64,000 nt of DNA, taken from Neoarius graeffei. Its lineage: Eukaryota > Chordata > Actinopteri > Siluriformes > Ariidae. Numbering within the stretch: the first letter of the stretch is position 1; each line of letters begins with the position of its first letter. Where the stretch lies: contig NC_083578.1 in assembly GCF_027579695.1 (NCBI RefSeq), positions 1,578,287-1,642,286 on the forward strand, in the 5' to 3' direction. This document shows, piece by piece, positions 36,133-46,117 of the stretch. The position numbers and the translations under genes are program-made. A model generated the notes under the pieces. The model did no database searches. It saw only the letters and a program-made list of their open reading frames with translations, and was not told the origin of the DNA.

Positions 36133-36183
36133 CTGGTTGTAAAAAGTGTGTAATCAGTGAAGTTTCCTGTAAGGAGAAATGTG

Positions 36184-36189
36184 TTTATT
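36184..36189 (-). terminator. Candidate poly(A) signal of the alpha gene
   Basis: AATAAA on the minus strand about 165 bp past the alpha-chain stop codon, and inside the part of the 3' flank shared with the partial copy. Confidence 0.45.
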
Positions 36190-36352
36190 TAACATTTATG
36201 GAAGGAGTCTCCAGTGTCAGAGGTAAAGCCTTTGGTAAAGCTCTTCAGGACAGGTCACATGACAAGTTGTGTGTGTTTTTTTTTAAATCTTATTAATTTC
36301 AAGAGAGAAAAAAGTCCAGTTGCCAGTGTTCATACAGATCCTGTTAAAAAGT

Positions 36353-39300
36353 TTAACAGGAACATGATGCTTTAATGATGAAGAACATTCCTATAGCTAA
36401 TCCCAGTATTCCAACAGCAATTCCCACTGCAAACACCACCGTCGGAATTACACTCTGAATTACCACTGGTTCACCTGTGGAACACACACACACACACTGA
36501 GTCAGTGTTATGAAGTAAAATAAAGTGAAATAAATCCAGTGAAGATGTTTCTCACCCCATGTTCTAGTCTGAGGTGAGTCCAGAGCTTCATGCTCCACCG
36601 TGCAGCTGTATTCATCTCCTTCAGTCGGAGAACTCGTCAGGATGGAGAATGAATTGAAAGTTCCGTCTGTGTTCATTGAAAGCTGGCTGTTGTACACTCC
36701 CTCTGTCACTGACTCACCGTTCCTCATCCAGTTAACTTTGATGTGTGGAGGATAGAAATTCTTCATAAAGCAGATGAAGTTATTTTCTACTCCAGACTCT
36801 ATGTTGTGTTTTGGGTAGATGCTCACTTCTGGAGGCTCTGAAAAAAAAAAAGCCACGAATTTTAGATAAAGTGTGTAAATATCTCTGAGTGCATGTTTTT
36901 GGAATCACATTTGCATTTTGTATCAAGTTCAGTATAACATTCTATACAGAACTATTTTATCAAAGGGAATAGTTTTTATTCCATTGAAAAAGTGTCCTGT
37001 ATGTGTAATAATTCCCCATATTTCACTCCGATGACGTCACTCCCAGTGTTTTCCCGCTGACTAGATGCGTGTTGTCAAAATGATGAACCGGTTAAAAATT
37101 AAAATTATTTTCATTAACTTGAGTGTTTTTTTGTGGATATGTCTATGTAATATAAAGAACATTACACTGTAGGGTGAAGATATGAAGTTTATCTTCTCAT
37201 GTTGAAAACTACAACCCCGATTCCAAAAAAGTTGGGACAAAGTACAAATTGTAAATAAAAACGGAATGCAATAATTTGCAAATCTCAAAAACTGATATTG
37301 TATTCACAATAGAACATAGACGACATATCAAATGTCGAAAGTGAGACATTTTGAAATTTCATGCCAAATATTGGCTCATTTGAAATTTCATGACAGCAAC
37401 ACATCTCAAAAAAGTTGGGACAGGGGCAATAAGAGGCTGGAAAAGTTAAAGGTACAAAAAAGGAACAGCTGGAGGACCAAATTGCAACTCATTAGGTCAA
37501 TTGGCAATAGGTCATTAACATGACTGGGTATAAAAAGAGCATCTTGGAGTGGCAGCGGCTCTCAGAAGTAAAGATGGGAAGAGGATCACCAATCCCCCTA
37601 ATTCTGCGCTGACAAATAGTGGAGCAATATCAGAAAGGAGTTCGACAGTGTAAAATTGCAAAGAGTTTGAACATATCATCATCTACAGTGCATAATATCA
37701 TCAAAAGATTCAGAGAATCTGGAAGAATCTCTGTGCGTAAGGGTCAAGGCCGGAAAACCATACTGGGTGCCCGTGATCTTCGGGCCCTTAGATGGCACTG
37801 CATCACATACAGGCATGCTTCTGTATTGGAAATCACAAAATGGGCTCAGGAATATTTCCAGAGAACATTATCAGTGAACACAATTCACCGTGCCATCCAC
37901 CGTTGCCAGCTAAAACTCTATAGTTCAAAGAAGAAGCCGTATCTAAACACGATCCAGAAGCGCAGACGTCTTCTCTGGGCCAAGGCTCATTTAAAATGGA
38001 CTGTGGCAAAGTGGAAAACTGTTCTGTGGTCAGACGAATCAAAATTTGAAGTTCTTTATGGAAATCAGGGACGCCGTGTCATTCGGACTAAAGAGGAGAA
38101 GGACAACCCAAGTTGTTATCAGCGCTCAATTCAGAAGCCTGCATCTCTGATGGTATGTGGTTGCATTAGTGCGTGTGGCATGGGCAGCTTACACATCTGG
38201 AAAGACACCATCAATGCTGAAAGGTATATCCAGGTTCTAGAGCAACATATGCTCCCATCCAGATGATGTCTCTTTCAGGGAAGACCTTGCATTTTCCAAC
38301 ATGACAATGCCAAACCACATACTGCATTGTAGCAGCGGGGACGTGGTCTAGCATCGGTCTGTGACAGGAGGGTGGAGTCGGGGAAGTTAAGTGGCAGAAT
38401 CACTACACCTGTTGTTAATTAATGTGTTTGTGTGTCTTCCCAGTGACCGCGCCCTATTTAAGGAGAGAGAGCGAGAGCAGAGGGAGCTCTCTCTCTCCAC
38501 AACCAGACAGCTGATGTGTGTGCATGTGTCTGAGTGTGTGGGAACATATATTTAATGCTGAAAAGCTGAATAAATGAGAGTTTGTGAAATTAGTTCTCTC
38601 CTGCCGTCCTTCTGTGCTCCACCCACCTACATGGACTGCTACAGTGGTGCCGGAACCCAGGACCAGAGCACAGAAGACAACAGCCCCATGGAGTCCTCCA
38701 CCTTTGCCGACCTGATTCACGCCCTCGCCACGGCCCAACAAAGCCAGCACCAGGCACTGCATGCCTTCCAAAAGGAGCAAGAACAACGATTCGAGGCCCT
38801 GGTGCTGGTGCAACAGGAAGATCGTCGGGCGTTCTGGCACCTCCTCGTGTCGGCGGGGTCCACCATCTCCACCGCCGCGGGCCCTTCCCCCCTCACCCTC
38901 ATGAAGATGGGCCCGCAGGACGACCCCGAGGCATTCTTCACGCTCTTTGAGCAGGTAGCAGAGACCTCGGGGTGGCCGGTGGAACAGCACGCGGCGCGCC
39001 TCCTCCCCCTGCTAACAGGAGAGGCGCAGCTGGCTGCGCTACAGCTCCCCGCCGACCGCCGGCTGGCCTACACGGACCTTCGCCGGGCCGTTCTCCAGCG
39101 GGTGGGACGCACCCCAGAGCAACAACATCAGCGTATCCATGCTCTGTGCTTGGAGGAAGTCGGCCGGCCGTTTGCGTTTGGCCAGCAACTCCGGGACGCC
39201 GGCTGGCAGTGGTTGAGGGCCGACAGTTGTGACGCTGAGGGACTCATCGACCAGGTGGTACTGGAACAGTTTGTCACGCGTTTACCAGCGGGAACCGCAG

Positions 39301-42300
39301 AGTGGGTCCAGTGCCACCGCCCGGCGTCGCTGGATCAGGCAATCGAGCTGGCGGAGGATCATCTGGCGGCTGTCCCGGCGGCAGGACAGCAGATGGCATC
39401 TTCTCTTCTCTCCTCTTCTCTCTCTCTCTCTCCCCCTCCTCCTGTGTCCTGTCCTCTCCCCATTCCCCCACTGCGGAGGCGGGGGCAGGCACCACCCCAG
39501 CCAGCCCGCCGCACCCGCGGTGCCCTCCCATTTCTCCCTTCTGTGTCTGTCTCTCCCCCACCTCAGGTGAGTGAGCCCCAGATCACCGGTGCAGAGGGAA
39601 AGCCCGGGCCGGTTTGCTGGCGCTGCGGGGAGCCGGGCCACCTTCAACAGCAGTGCATGGCGATGGAGGTGGGCGCGGTGGTTTGGATCCCCGACGCGCC
39701 AGAGGCCGCCCTCGATCGGGCCGGAGCGTATCGCATACCGGTGAGTATCCAAGGGGCTACATATCAGGCGTTGGTGGATTCTGGTTGTAATCAGACCTCA
39801 ATTTGCCAAAGCCTGGTTCAAGACGAGGCATTGGGGGGAGCACAAGGGGTGAAGGTGTTGTGTGTGCACGGGGATGTTCACCGCTACCATTTGGTGTCGG
39901 TCCACATTATTTTCAGAGGGGGAAATTTATAGTGAAGGCGGTGGTTAATCCTCGCCTTACCCACACTTTAATTTTGGGGACTGATTGGCCGGGATTTTGG
40001 GGTTTAATGACGCCTAGTAAAGAGTGGGTCCTGCCATTTGACAGGGGGAGGTCCCGGTGTCGCTTTGGCGGGAGCAGCTGTCACAGAGCCATCTATGTCA
40101 TCTCCACGTCAGAGTGAGGAGCTGCCGGCTCCTCCTCTCTCTATTGGGGAATCCCTCGCGGATTTCCCATTAGAGCAGTCATGAGACGAGACTCTGCAGC
40201 ATGCGTTTGACCAAGTGAGAGTAATCGATGGTCAAACGCTCCAGCCGAACGCCACCCCGTCCTTCCCCTACTTCACGATTATGAAGGATAGATTATACTG
40301 AGTACCGCAGGACACTCAAACTAAAGAGCGAGTCACGCAGCTTTTAATTCCGAAGAGCCGCCGGGAATTGGTATTCCAGGCAGCTCACTTTAATCCCATG
40401 GCTGGACACTTAGGGCAGGATAAAACACTAGCCCGAATAATGGCCCGATTCTATTGGCCGGGGATTCGCGGCGATGTACGTAGGTGGTGTATGGCATGCC
40501 GCGAATGCCAGTTAGTAAATCCAGCTGCCATTCCAAAAGCGCCTTTGCGCCCTCTACCGTTAATCGAGACCCCGTTCGAAAGCATTGGGATGGATCTCGT
40601 CGGGCCATTAGATCGGTCAGCAGGAGGGTACCACTTTATATTAGTTCTGGTGGACTATGCAATGCGATACCCGGAAGCCATGCCTCTTCGCAATATCTCA
40701 GCACGCAGTATTGCGGAGGCGTTCTTCCGCGTCATCTCCCGAGTTGGAATCCCGAAAGAGATTCTGACTGATCAAGGCACCTCGTTTATGTCACTAACAT
40801 TGAACGAACTGTATGGGTTATTAGGTATTAAGCCGATCTGCACCAGCGTGTATCACCCACAAATGGACGGTTTAGTGGAATGGTTTAATCGCACCCTTTA
40901 AAACATAATTAAAAAATTTGTAAGTGAGGATGCGCGTAACTGGGATAAATGGCTCGAACCCTTGCTCTTTGCAGTGCGAGAGGTCCCCCAAGCCTCCACG
41001 GGATTCTCCCCGTTTGAATTATTATATGGGCGTAAGCCGCGCGGCATTTTAGACGTGCTGCGAGAAAATTGGGAGGAGGGACCTTCACCAAGCAAAAATG
41101 AAATTCAATACGTTATTGACCTGCGCGCAAAACTCCACACACTCACACATCTAACCCAGGAGAATTTGCGGCAGGCCCAAGAACGGCAAACCCGCCTGTA
41201 CGACAAGGGTACGCGCCTTAGAGAGTTTGCACCGGGAGAGAAAGTACTCATACTGTTGCCCACATCGAGCTCTAAATTAGTCGCCAAGTGGCAAGGACCC
41301 TTTCAGGGCACACGGCGAGTCGGGAACGTCGACTATGAGGTGAAGCGAACGGACAGGGGTGGGGCGCTACAGATTTACCACCTCAACCTACTCAAACTCT
41401 GGAATGAGAAGGTCCCCGTGGCGTTGGTGTCGGTGGTTCCGGAGAAGGCGGAGCTGGGGCCGGAGGTTCAAAAAGGAACATTAGCATCACGTCCCTCTCC
41501 GGTCCCCTGTGGAGACCACCTCTCCCCGACCCAACTCGCGGAGGTTGCCCAGTTGCAGACCGAGTTTTCGGACGTGTTCTCACCCCTGCCCGGCTGCACT
41601 AACCTCATAGAACACCACATTGAGATGCCCCCGGGGGTGATAGTGTGTAGCCGCCCTTACAGGTTACCCGAACACAAGAAAAAGGTGGTTCGGGAAGAAC
41701 TCGAGGCCATGCTCGAAATGGGCATCGTCGAGGAGTCCCACAGTGACTGGAGCAGCCCGGTGGTCTTGGTACCCAAGGCCGATGGGTCGGTCCGGTTCTG
41801 TGTGGACTATAGAAAAGTCAACGCGGTGTCTAAATTCGATGCGTACCCAATGCCTCGTATTGATGAGTTGCTCGATCGGCTAGGCACGGCTCGTTTTTAC
41901 TTGACACTGGATTTAACAAAGGGTTATTGGCAGATCCCCTTGACTCCATTATCCCATGAAAAAACGGCCTTTTCCACACAGTTCAGCTTACACCAATTCG
42001 TCACACTTCCTTTTGGGCTGTTTGGGGTGCCCGCTACGTTTCAGCGGCTGATGGACAGGGTCCTCCGCCCCAACGCCACCTATGCAGCCGCGTACTTAGA
42101 CGATATCATTATTTATAGTAATGACTGGCCGCGGCACCTACAACACCTGAGGGCCGTCCTTAGGTCGCTGAGGCGGGCGGGTCTCACGGCCAACCCGAAG
42201 AAGTGTGCGATTGGGCGGGTGGAAGTATGGTATCTGGGCTTCCACTTGGGCAACGGGCAGGTGCGTCCCCAAATTAACAAGACTGCAGCGATTGCGGCCT

Positions 42301-45300
42301 GCCCAAGGCCCAAGACCAAAAAGGGGGTGAGACAGTTCCTGGGGCTGGCTGGCTATTATCGTAGGTTTATGCCTAATTATTCGGACATCACCAGCCCGCT
42401 GACTGATCTCACTAAAAAGGGGGCACCAGATCCGGTCCAGTGGACGGAGCAATGCCAGCGGGCTTTTTCTAAGGTTAAGGCTGCACTGTGTGGGGGGCCA
42501 CTTTTACACTCCCCTGACTTTTCTCTCCCCTTTATGTTGCAGACGGATGCTTCGGACAGAGGGCTGGAGGCCGTTTTGTCCCAGCAGGTGGAGGGGGAGG
42601 ATCGCCCCGTCTTGTACATTAGTCGCAAGCTGTCGGTGTGTGAGGGGCGCTACAGTACCATCGAGAAGGAGTGCCTGGCGATCAAGTGGGCGGTCCTCGC
42701 CCTCCGATACTACCTGCTAGACCCCGAAGCTGCCGCCAGGCGCCGCTAAAACCGCCATTTAGAATTTGAGCCGCCGCCAGCCAATAATTTTGTAAGCCAA
42801 TTTGAGCCACTATCTAATAAAATTTGGCTGAGCCACTAAGAATTGTGTACATCAAATAATGGGTTTATCCACATCATGAGCTACAAGAAAAGTGACACAA
42901 ACATGATCAACTGTACACACTAGTAGTAACACAATAGAGACGTATAGGCATACACTGTAGAGATTTAGAACTGATATCACAGCACAGAGAGCCACCACAA
43001 GCTTGCCGTTGTGACTACCTGTCTGGCTTCCCGCCCCTCACACCGTTACCACGATACACTGGGGAACCCGGGAACCCACCCAGAGCATCAATCGACTCCG
43101 ATATCGACGAGATGGCTGCATTCTTTGCCGCTGCTGAGGGAAAGTGTAAAGGTATTTTTTTTGTTTGTTTGTTTGTTTCACATACTTCGAGATTGATAAA
43201 AAAAAAGTACTCCACCACTCTACTTTCATCATAGTAAGATAGCTGCCAGTCCTTCACTGGTCATTGCTAGTGAGAGTAGATAGCTAGATGCCTTCCTCGA
43301 ACAATCCAGATTAGCTTATTATTAGCATTGAACTACAATCTTGCTAGATTTATATTTACAATGAAGTAAGAGACCAGGGGACCTGTGGTAATTTGCTATT
43401 TATTCCCCCCATTTGTTTGATCCGTTCGCCCGGATATATGCCACACAGTGACGTCCAGTATCAGCCATTTGTAGCCATAAACATTTTGGTGGCTGCAGCA
43501 GCCATTAAGGTTTTGGCTGAGTCAGCTAGCCAGCCAATAATTTCATCAGCCAGCCATTATCCTGAAAACAAACGGCTTCGGGGTCTACTACCTGCTGGGA
43601 TGCCCTTTCACCCTCTGTTCGGACCACGCGCCCCTCCAGTGGCTCCACCGCATGAAGGATGCCAATGAGTGGATCACCCGTTGGTATCTGGCACTCCAAC
43701 CCTTTAACTTCAAGGTGATCCACAGGCCGGGGGCGCAGATGGTCGTGGCGGACTTCCTCTCCCGTCAATGGGGGGAGTCGGCTGCGGGCCGGACGGCTGC
43801 CCAGCCTGAGTCGGGCGGTGGGGGTATGTGGCAGCGGGGGCGTGGTCTAGCATCGGTCTGTGACAGGAGGGCGGAGTCGGGGAAGTTAAGTGGCAGAATC
43901 ACTACACCTGTTGTTAATTAATGTGTTTGTGTGTCTTCCCACTGACCGCGCCCTATTTAAGGAGAGAGAGCGAGAGCAGAGGGAGCTCTCTCTCTCCACA
44001 ACCAGACGGCTGATGTGTGCGCGTGTGTCTGAGTGTGTGGGAACATATATTTAACGCTGAAAAGCTGAATAAAAGAGAGTTTGTGAAATCAGTTCTGTCC
44101 TGCCGTCCTTCTGTGCTCCACCCACCTACATGGACTGCTACATGCATCAATTACAGCATCATGGCTGCGTAGAAGAAGGGTCCGGGTACTGAACTGGCCA
44201 GCCTGCAGTCCAGATCTTTCACCCATAGAAAACATTTGGCGCATCATAAAACGGAAGATACGACAAAAAAGACCTAAGACAGTTGTGCAACTAGAATCCT
44301 ACATTAGACAAGAATGGGTTAACATTCCTATCCCTAAACTTGAGCAACTTGTCTCCGTCAGTCCCCAGACGTTTACAGACTGTTGTAAAGAGAAAAGGGG
44401 ATGTCTCACAGTGGTAAACATGGCCTTGTCCCAACTTTTTTGAGATGTGTTGTTGTCATGAAATTTAAAATCACCTAATTTTTCTCAGTTTAAACATTTG
44501 ATATGTCATCTATGTTCTATTCTGAATAAAATATGGAATTTTGAAACTTCCACATCATTGCATTCCGTTTTTATTTACAATTTGTACTTTGTCCCAACTT
44601 TTTTGGAATCGGGGTTGTATTTTCACTGGTGATATATCCATTCACCACTCAAAGATAAACTTCATATCTTTGTACCACTGTGTAATATCCTCTCCATATG
44701 CATGCGGCCACAGATGACTGTAAGCTGCAGTATGTCAGCAACAACACCAAGCCCATGGAGAGCTCATCTGCAACTGCTCTGTCATTAGTGATAAACTTTG
44801 GCTTTGGCTTTCACACAAGACCCAAACAAAAGATTGGCTCAGTGCAAGGTGTGTGGTATCAGAATAAAGGATGTTGGATCACATTTTATCAGCTGAAAAG
44901 GTCAGTCAGCTGGTGATGTGAAAGAGGTGTTAATGCTAGCGCTCGTTATCAAAAGTATTAGCTCAACATCAGCTATTTAGCATGCTAATAGATAAAGGAG
45001 TCATGATCTAGCATCACATGCTTTCCTTGAATTCCTTTGAATACGTACTGCAGTTTTCTCATCAGAGCCGCTGGAATGCAGCACATGAGAGCTCATTACA
45101 ACCATCAGACACTTGAGACTGGCAAAAAAAAAAAACGACTTGTGAGCATCTCTGTCTTGTTAACAATGAACTCTTCATGTTTTAACATGTTACTGATCCT
45201 TTTTTTCTTTTTCTGGTGTGGCCTTAGAAAATAACATATACTTTGTTCGTCTAAGTAATTAACGTTATAGCTAATAAACACATTACTACAGGAATAATGA

Positions 45301-45865
45301 TATTGATGTTTTATATTTCCATCAGTGGTGTCATGAACTGAACAGTGTGCATTTAGTCATGTAAATAATTAAAGAATAAAGCTAAACTGGAAAACATCAT
45401 GACCGAGGAGTACTCAGTGACAATTAAAGAGCTTTACAGCAAACTGATCGAACAATAACGTGTAACGTTAATCTCATCACCTTCGGACTCAGCTGGACTT
45501 CCAACCAATTTTCTCGTTCTCTTGATGTTCAGAAGACATCTGTCTCTGTTATTAACTGCTGTCACATAAAAATCTGGAAGATCCAGTTGACCGATAAATG
45601 GAGGCAATCTGCTGATCTGTTGCTGGGCCTCAAAATCTTCATACAATATTTCATTCTGATTCAGACTCACGAGGAACTGGGATTCGTTCCCAGAGTCACT
45701 GCAGCCAGACAGTGTAGTGAACAAGGGCCCGACCTCAACTGGAGAAAAAAAATCTGATTAATGATAAAACATTTGTTTATTCTATTCTATTCTGTTCTTC
45801 ATCTACTTACAGGAAGCATTCACTCGCAGAATCGGTAAAAGGACGAGAATCATACAGAGCTTCAT
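36353..45865 (-). CDS. MHC class II alpha chain, complete, with an 8.6-kb intron full of transposons
   Basis: Type I membrane protein, partner of the class II beta chain. Four exons join in frame at consensus sites: leader 45811-45865 (MKLCMILVLLPILRVNAS), alpha-1 45481-45738, alpha-2 36556-36837, connecting peptide/TM/tail 36353-36474, giving 238 residues. Alpha-1 has the fish-type extra Cys pair (LSGCSDSG and RDRCLLN) and a divergent body. Asn62 and Asn69, which bind peptide backbone in classical class II, are present by alignment (VNNRDRCLLN), while the Arg76 position reads Leu. Alpha-2 is a C1 Ig domain with two cysteines (ICFMK, YSCTV). TM is VVFAVGIAVGILGLAIGMFFII with a very short Cys-containing tail. 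Intron 2 holds a Tc1 copy with a Gmr1-type element in it. No breaks seen in any exon. Whether transcripts splice across the loaded intron is unknown. Confidence 0.92.
38328..38643 (+). repeat. 5' LTR of Gmr1-type element
   Basis: A 316-bp repeat, TGTAGCAGCG to CTGCTACA, with target duplication TGCAT at 38323-38327. Confidence 0.93.
42719..43586. mobile_element. Small TIR transposon with 10-bp target duplication, inside the Gmr1-type element
   Basis: 868 bp, ends AGACCCCGAAGCTG and inverted AGACCCCGAAGCCG (one mismatch in 14), flanked by a perfect 10-bp duplication ACTACCTGCT (42709-42718, 43587-43596). It has no transposase. A subterminal GCCAGCCAATAAT-like motif occurs near both ends (about 42777 and 43532). 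A target duplication of 9-10 bp is most like Mutator-type elements, but short TIRs make the superfamily uncertain. Confidence 0.8.
43827..44142 (+). repeat. 3' LTR of Gmr1-type element
   Basis: A 316-bp repeat of 38328-38643, preceded by a purine-rich tract and followed by TGCAT. Confidence 0.93.
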
Positions 45866-46112
45866 CGTGTCACAGTCCACATAAAGTAACATGTTCAACC
45901 TGTAGAGTCTCTCTCTCTCTCTCTTTCTCTATTACTCGGCAACCCTCCTAGTCACATGATATATCATCGGAAAGCCCAGGATGTACTCTTTACAAGACAC
46001 AAGGATTCAAGTGAATAGCTTGAAAGAGTAAGAGGGTGTGCATGTAAAATAAATGTCAACTACAGAGGACACAAGTCTATGAGTTGATTCTCAGGAGGAT
46101 AATAAATGTACT
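45866..46112 (-). other. Upstream region of the complete alpha gene
   Basis: About 250 bp separate the alpha ATG from the nearest LTR element. A CT-rich run (about 45911-45933) lies close to the start. A 'gttgcc' half-site similar to an RFX site occurs on the minus strand near 45943-45948, but I see no convincing X/Y box pair. The nearby element at 46118 may have replaced distal promoter sequence. Confidence 0.4.
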
Positions 46113-46117
46113 ACTTC

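Larger units (their letters stand above)
38328..44142 (+). mobile_element. Gmr1-type Ty3 element with integrase ahead of reverse transcriptase
   Basis: Fossil LTR element with two 316-bp LTRs and a 5-bp target duplication TGCAT (38323-38327, 44143-44147). Domain order along the plus strand is gag with CCHC knuckle (CWRCGEPGHLQQQC), protease (VDSGCNQTS), integrase (zinc finger RECQLV, DDE core MDLVGPLDRSAGGYHF, ILTDQGTSFMS; 40.37-41.4 kb), then reverse transcriptase (VLVPKADGSVRFCVDYRKVN, YLDDIIIYS; 41.6-42.3 kb) and RNase H (LQTDASDRGLEAVL). That integrase-before-RT order is the hallmark of the Gmr1 group, otherwise seen in Ty1/copia. Largely whole with a few breaks, plus one inserted TIR element at 42719-43586. 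LTRs differ at roughly a dozen of 316 positions by eye. Confidence 0.93.
37210..44619 (+). mobile_element. Tc1-type transposon (family T1), full-length ends, split by a Gmr1-type element
   Basis: Sister of 28601-31519, with TIRs 'acaaccccgattccaaaaaa' and TA at both ends. It retains the central transposase missing from the other copy (ARDLRALRWHCITYRHASVL to KKKPYLNTIQKRRRLLWAKAH). The DNA-binding HTH and catalytic region (WSDESKFEVLYGNQGRRVIRTK) are clear. A TGA interrupts the N-terminal helix-turn-helix region (LILR-stop-QIVEQYQ) and another follows MLPSR near 38266, so it is inactive. The Gmr1-type insertion (38328-44142) divides it; the 3' remainder is 44143-44619. It lies in intron 2 of the alpha gene, within an older inverted-repeat sequence (arms at 37178-37196 and about 44654-44672). 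Confidence 0.93.

Noticed and set aside
16900-36133. Searched for a missing leader and alpha-1 exon for the partial alpha gene
   Set aside because: No sequence with the GCSDSG or VNNRDRC pattern was seen in the readable frames; the interval is mobile DNA.
42735-43560. Possible separate gene inside the Gmr1-type element
   Set aside because: The interval is an 868-bp TIR element without a transposase; its short frames (43011-43257) have no family features.
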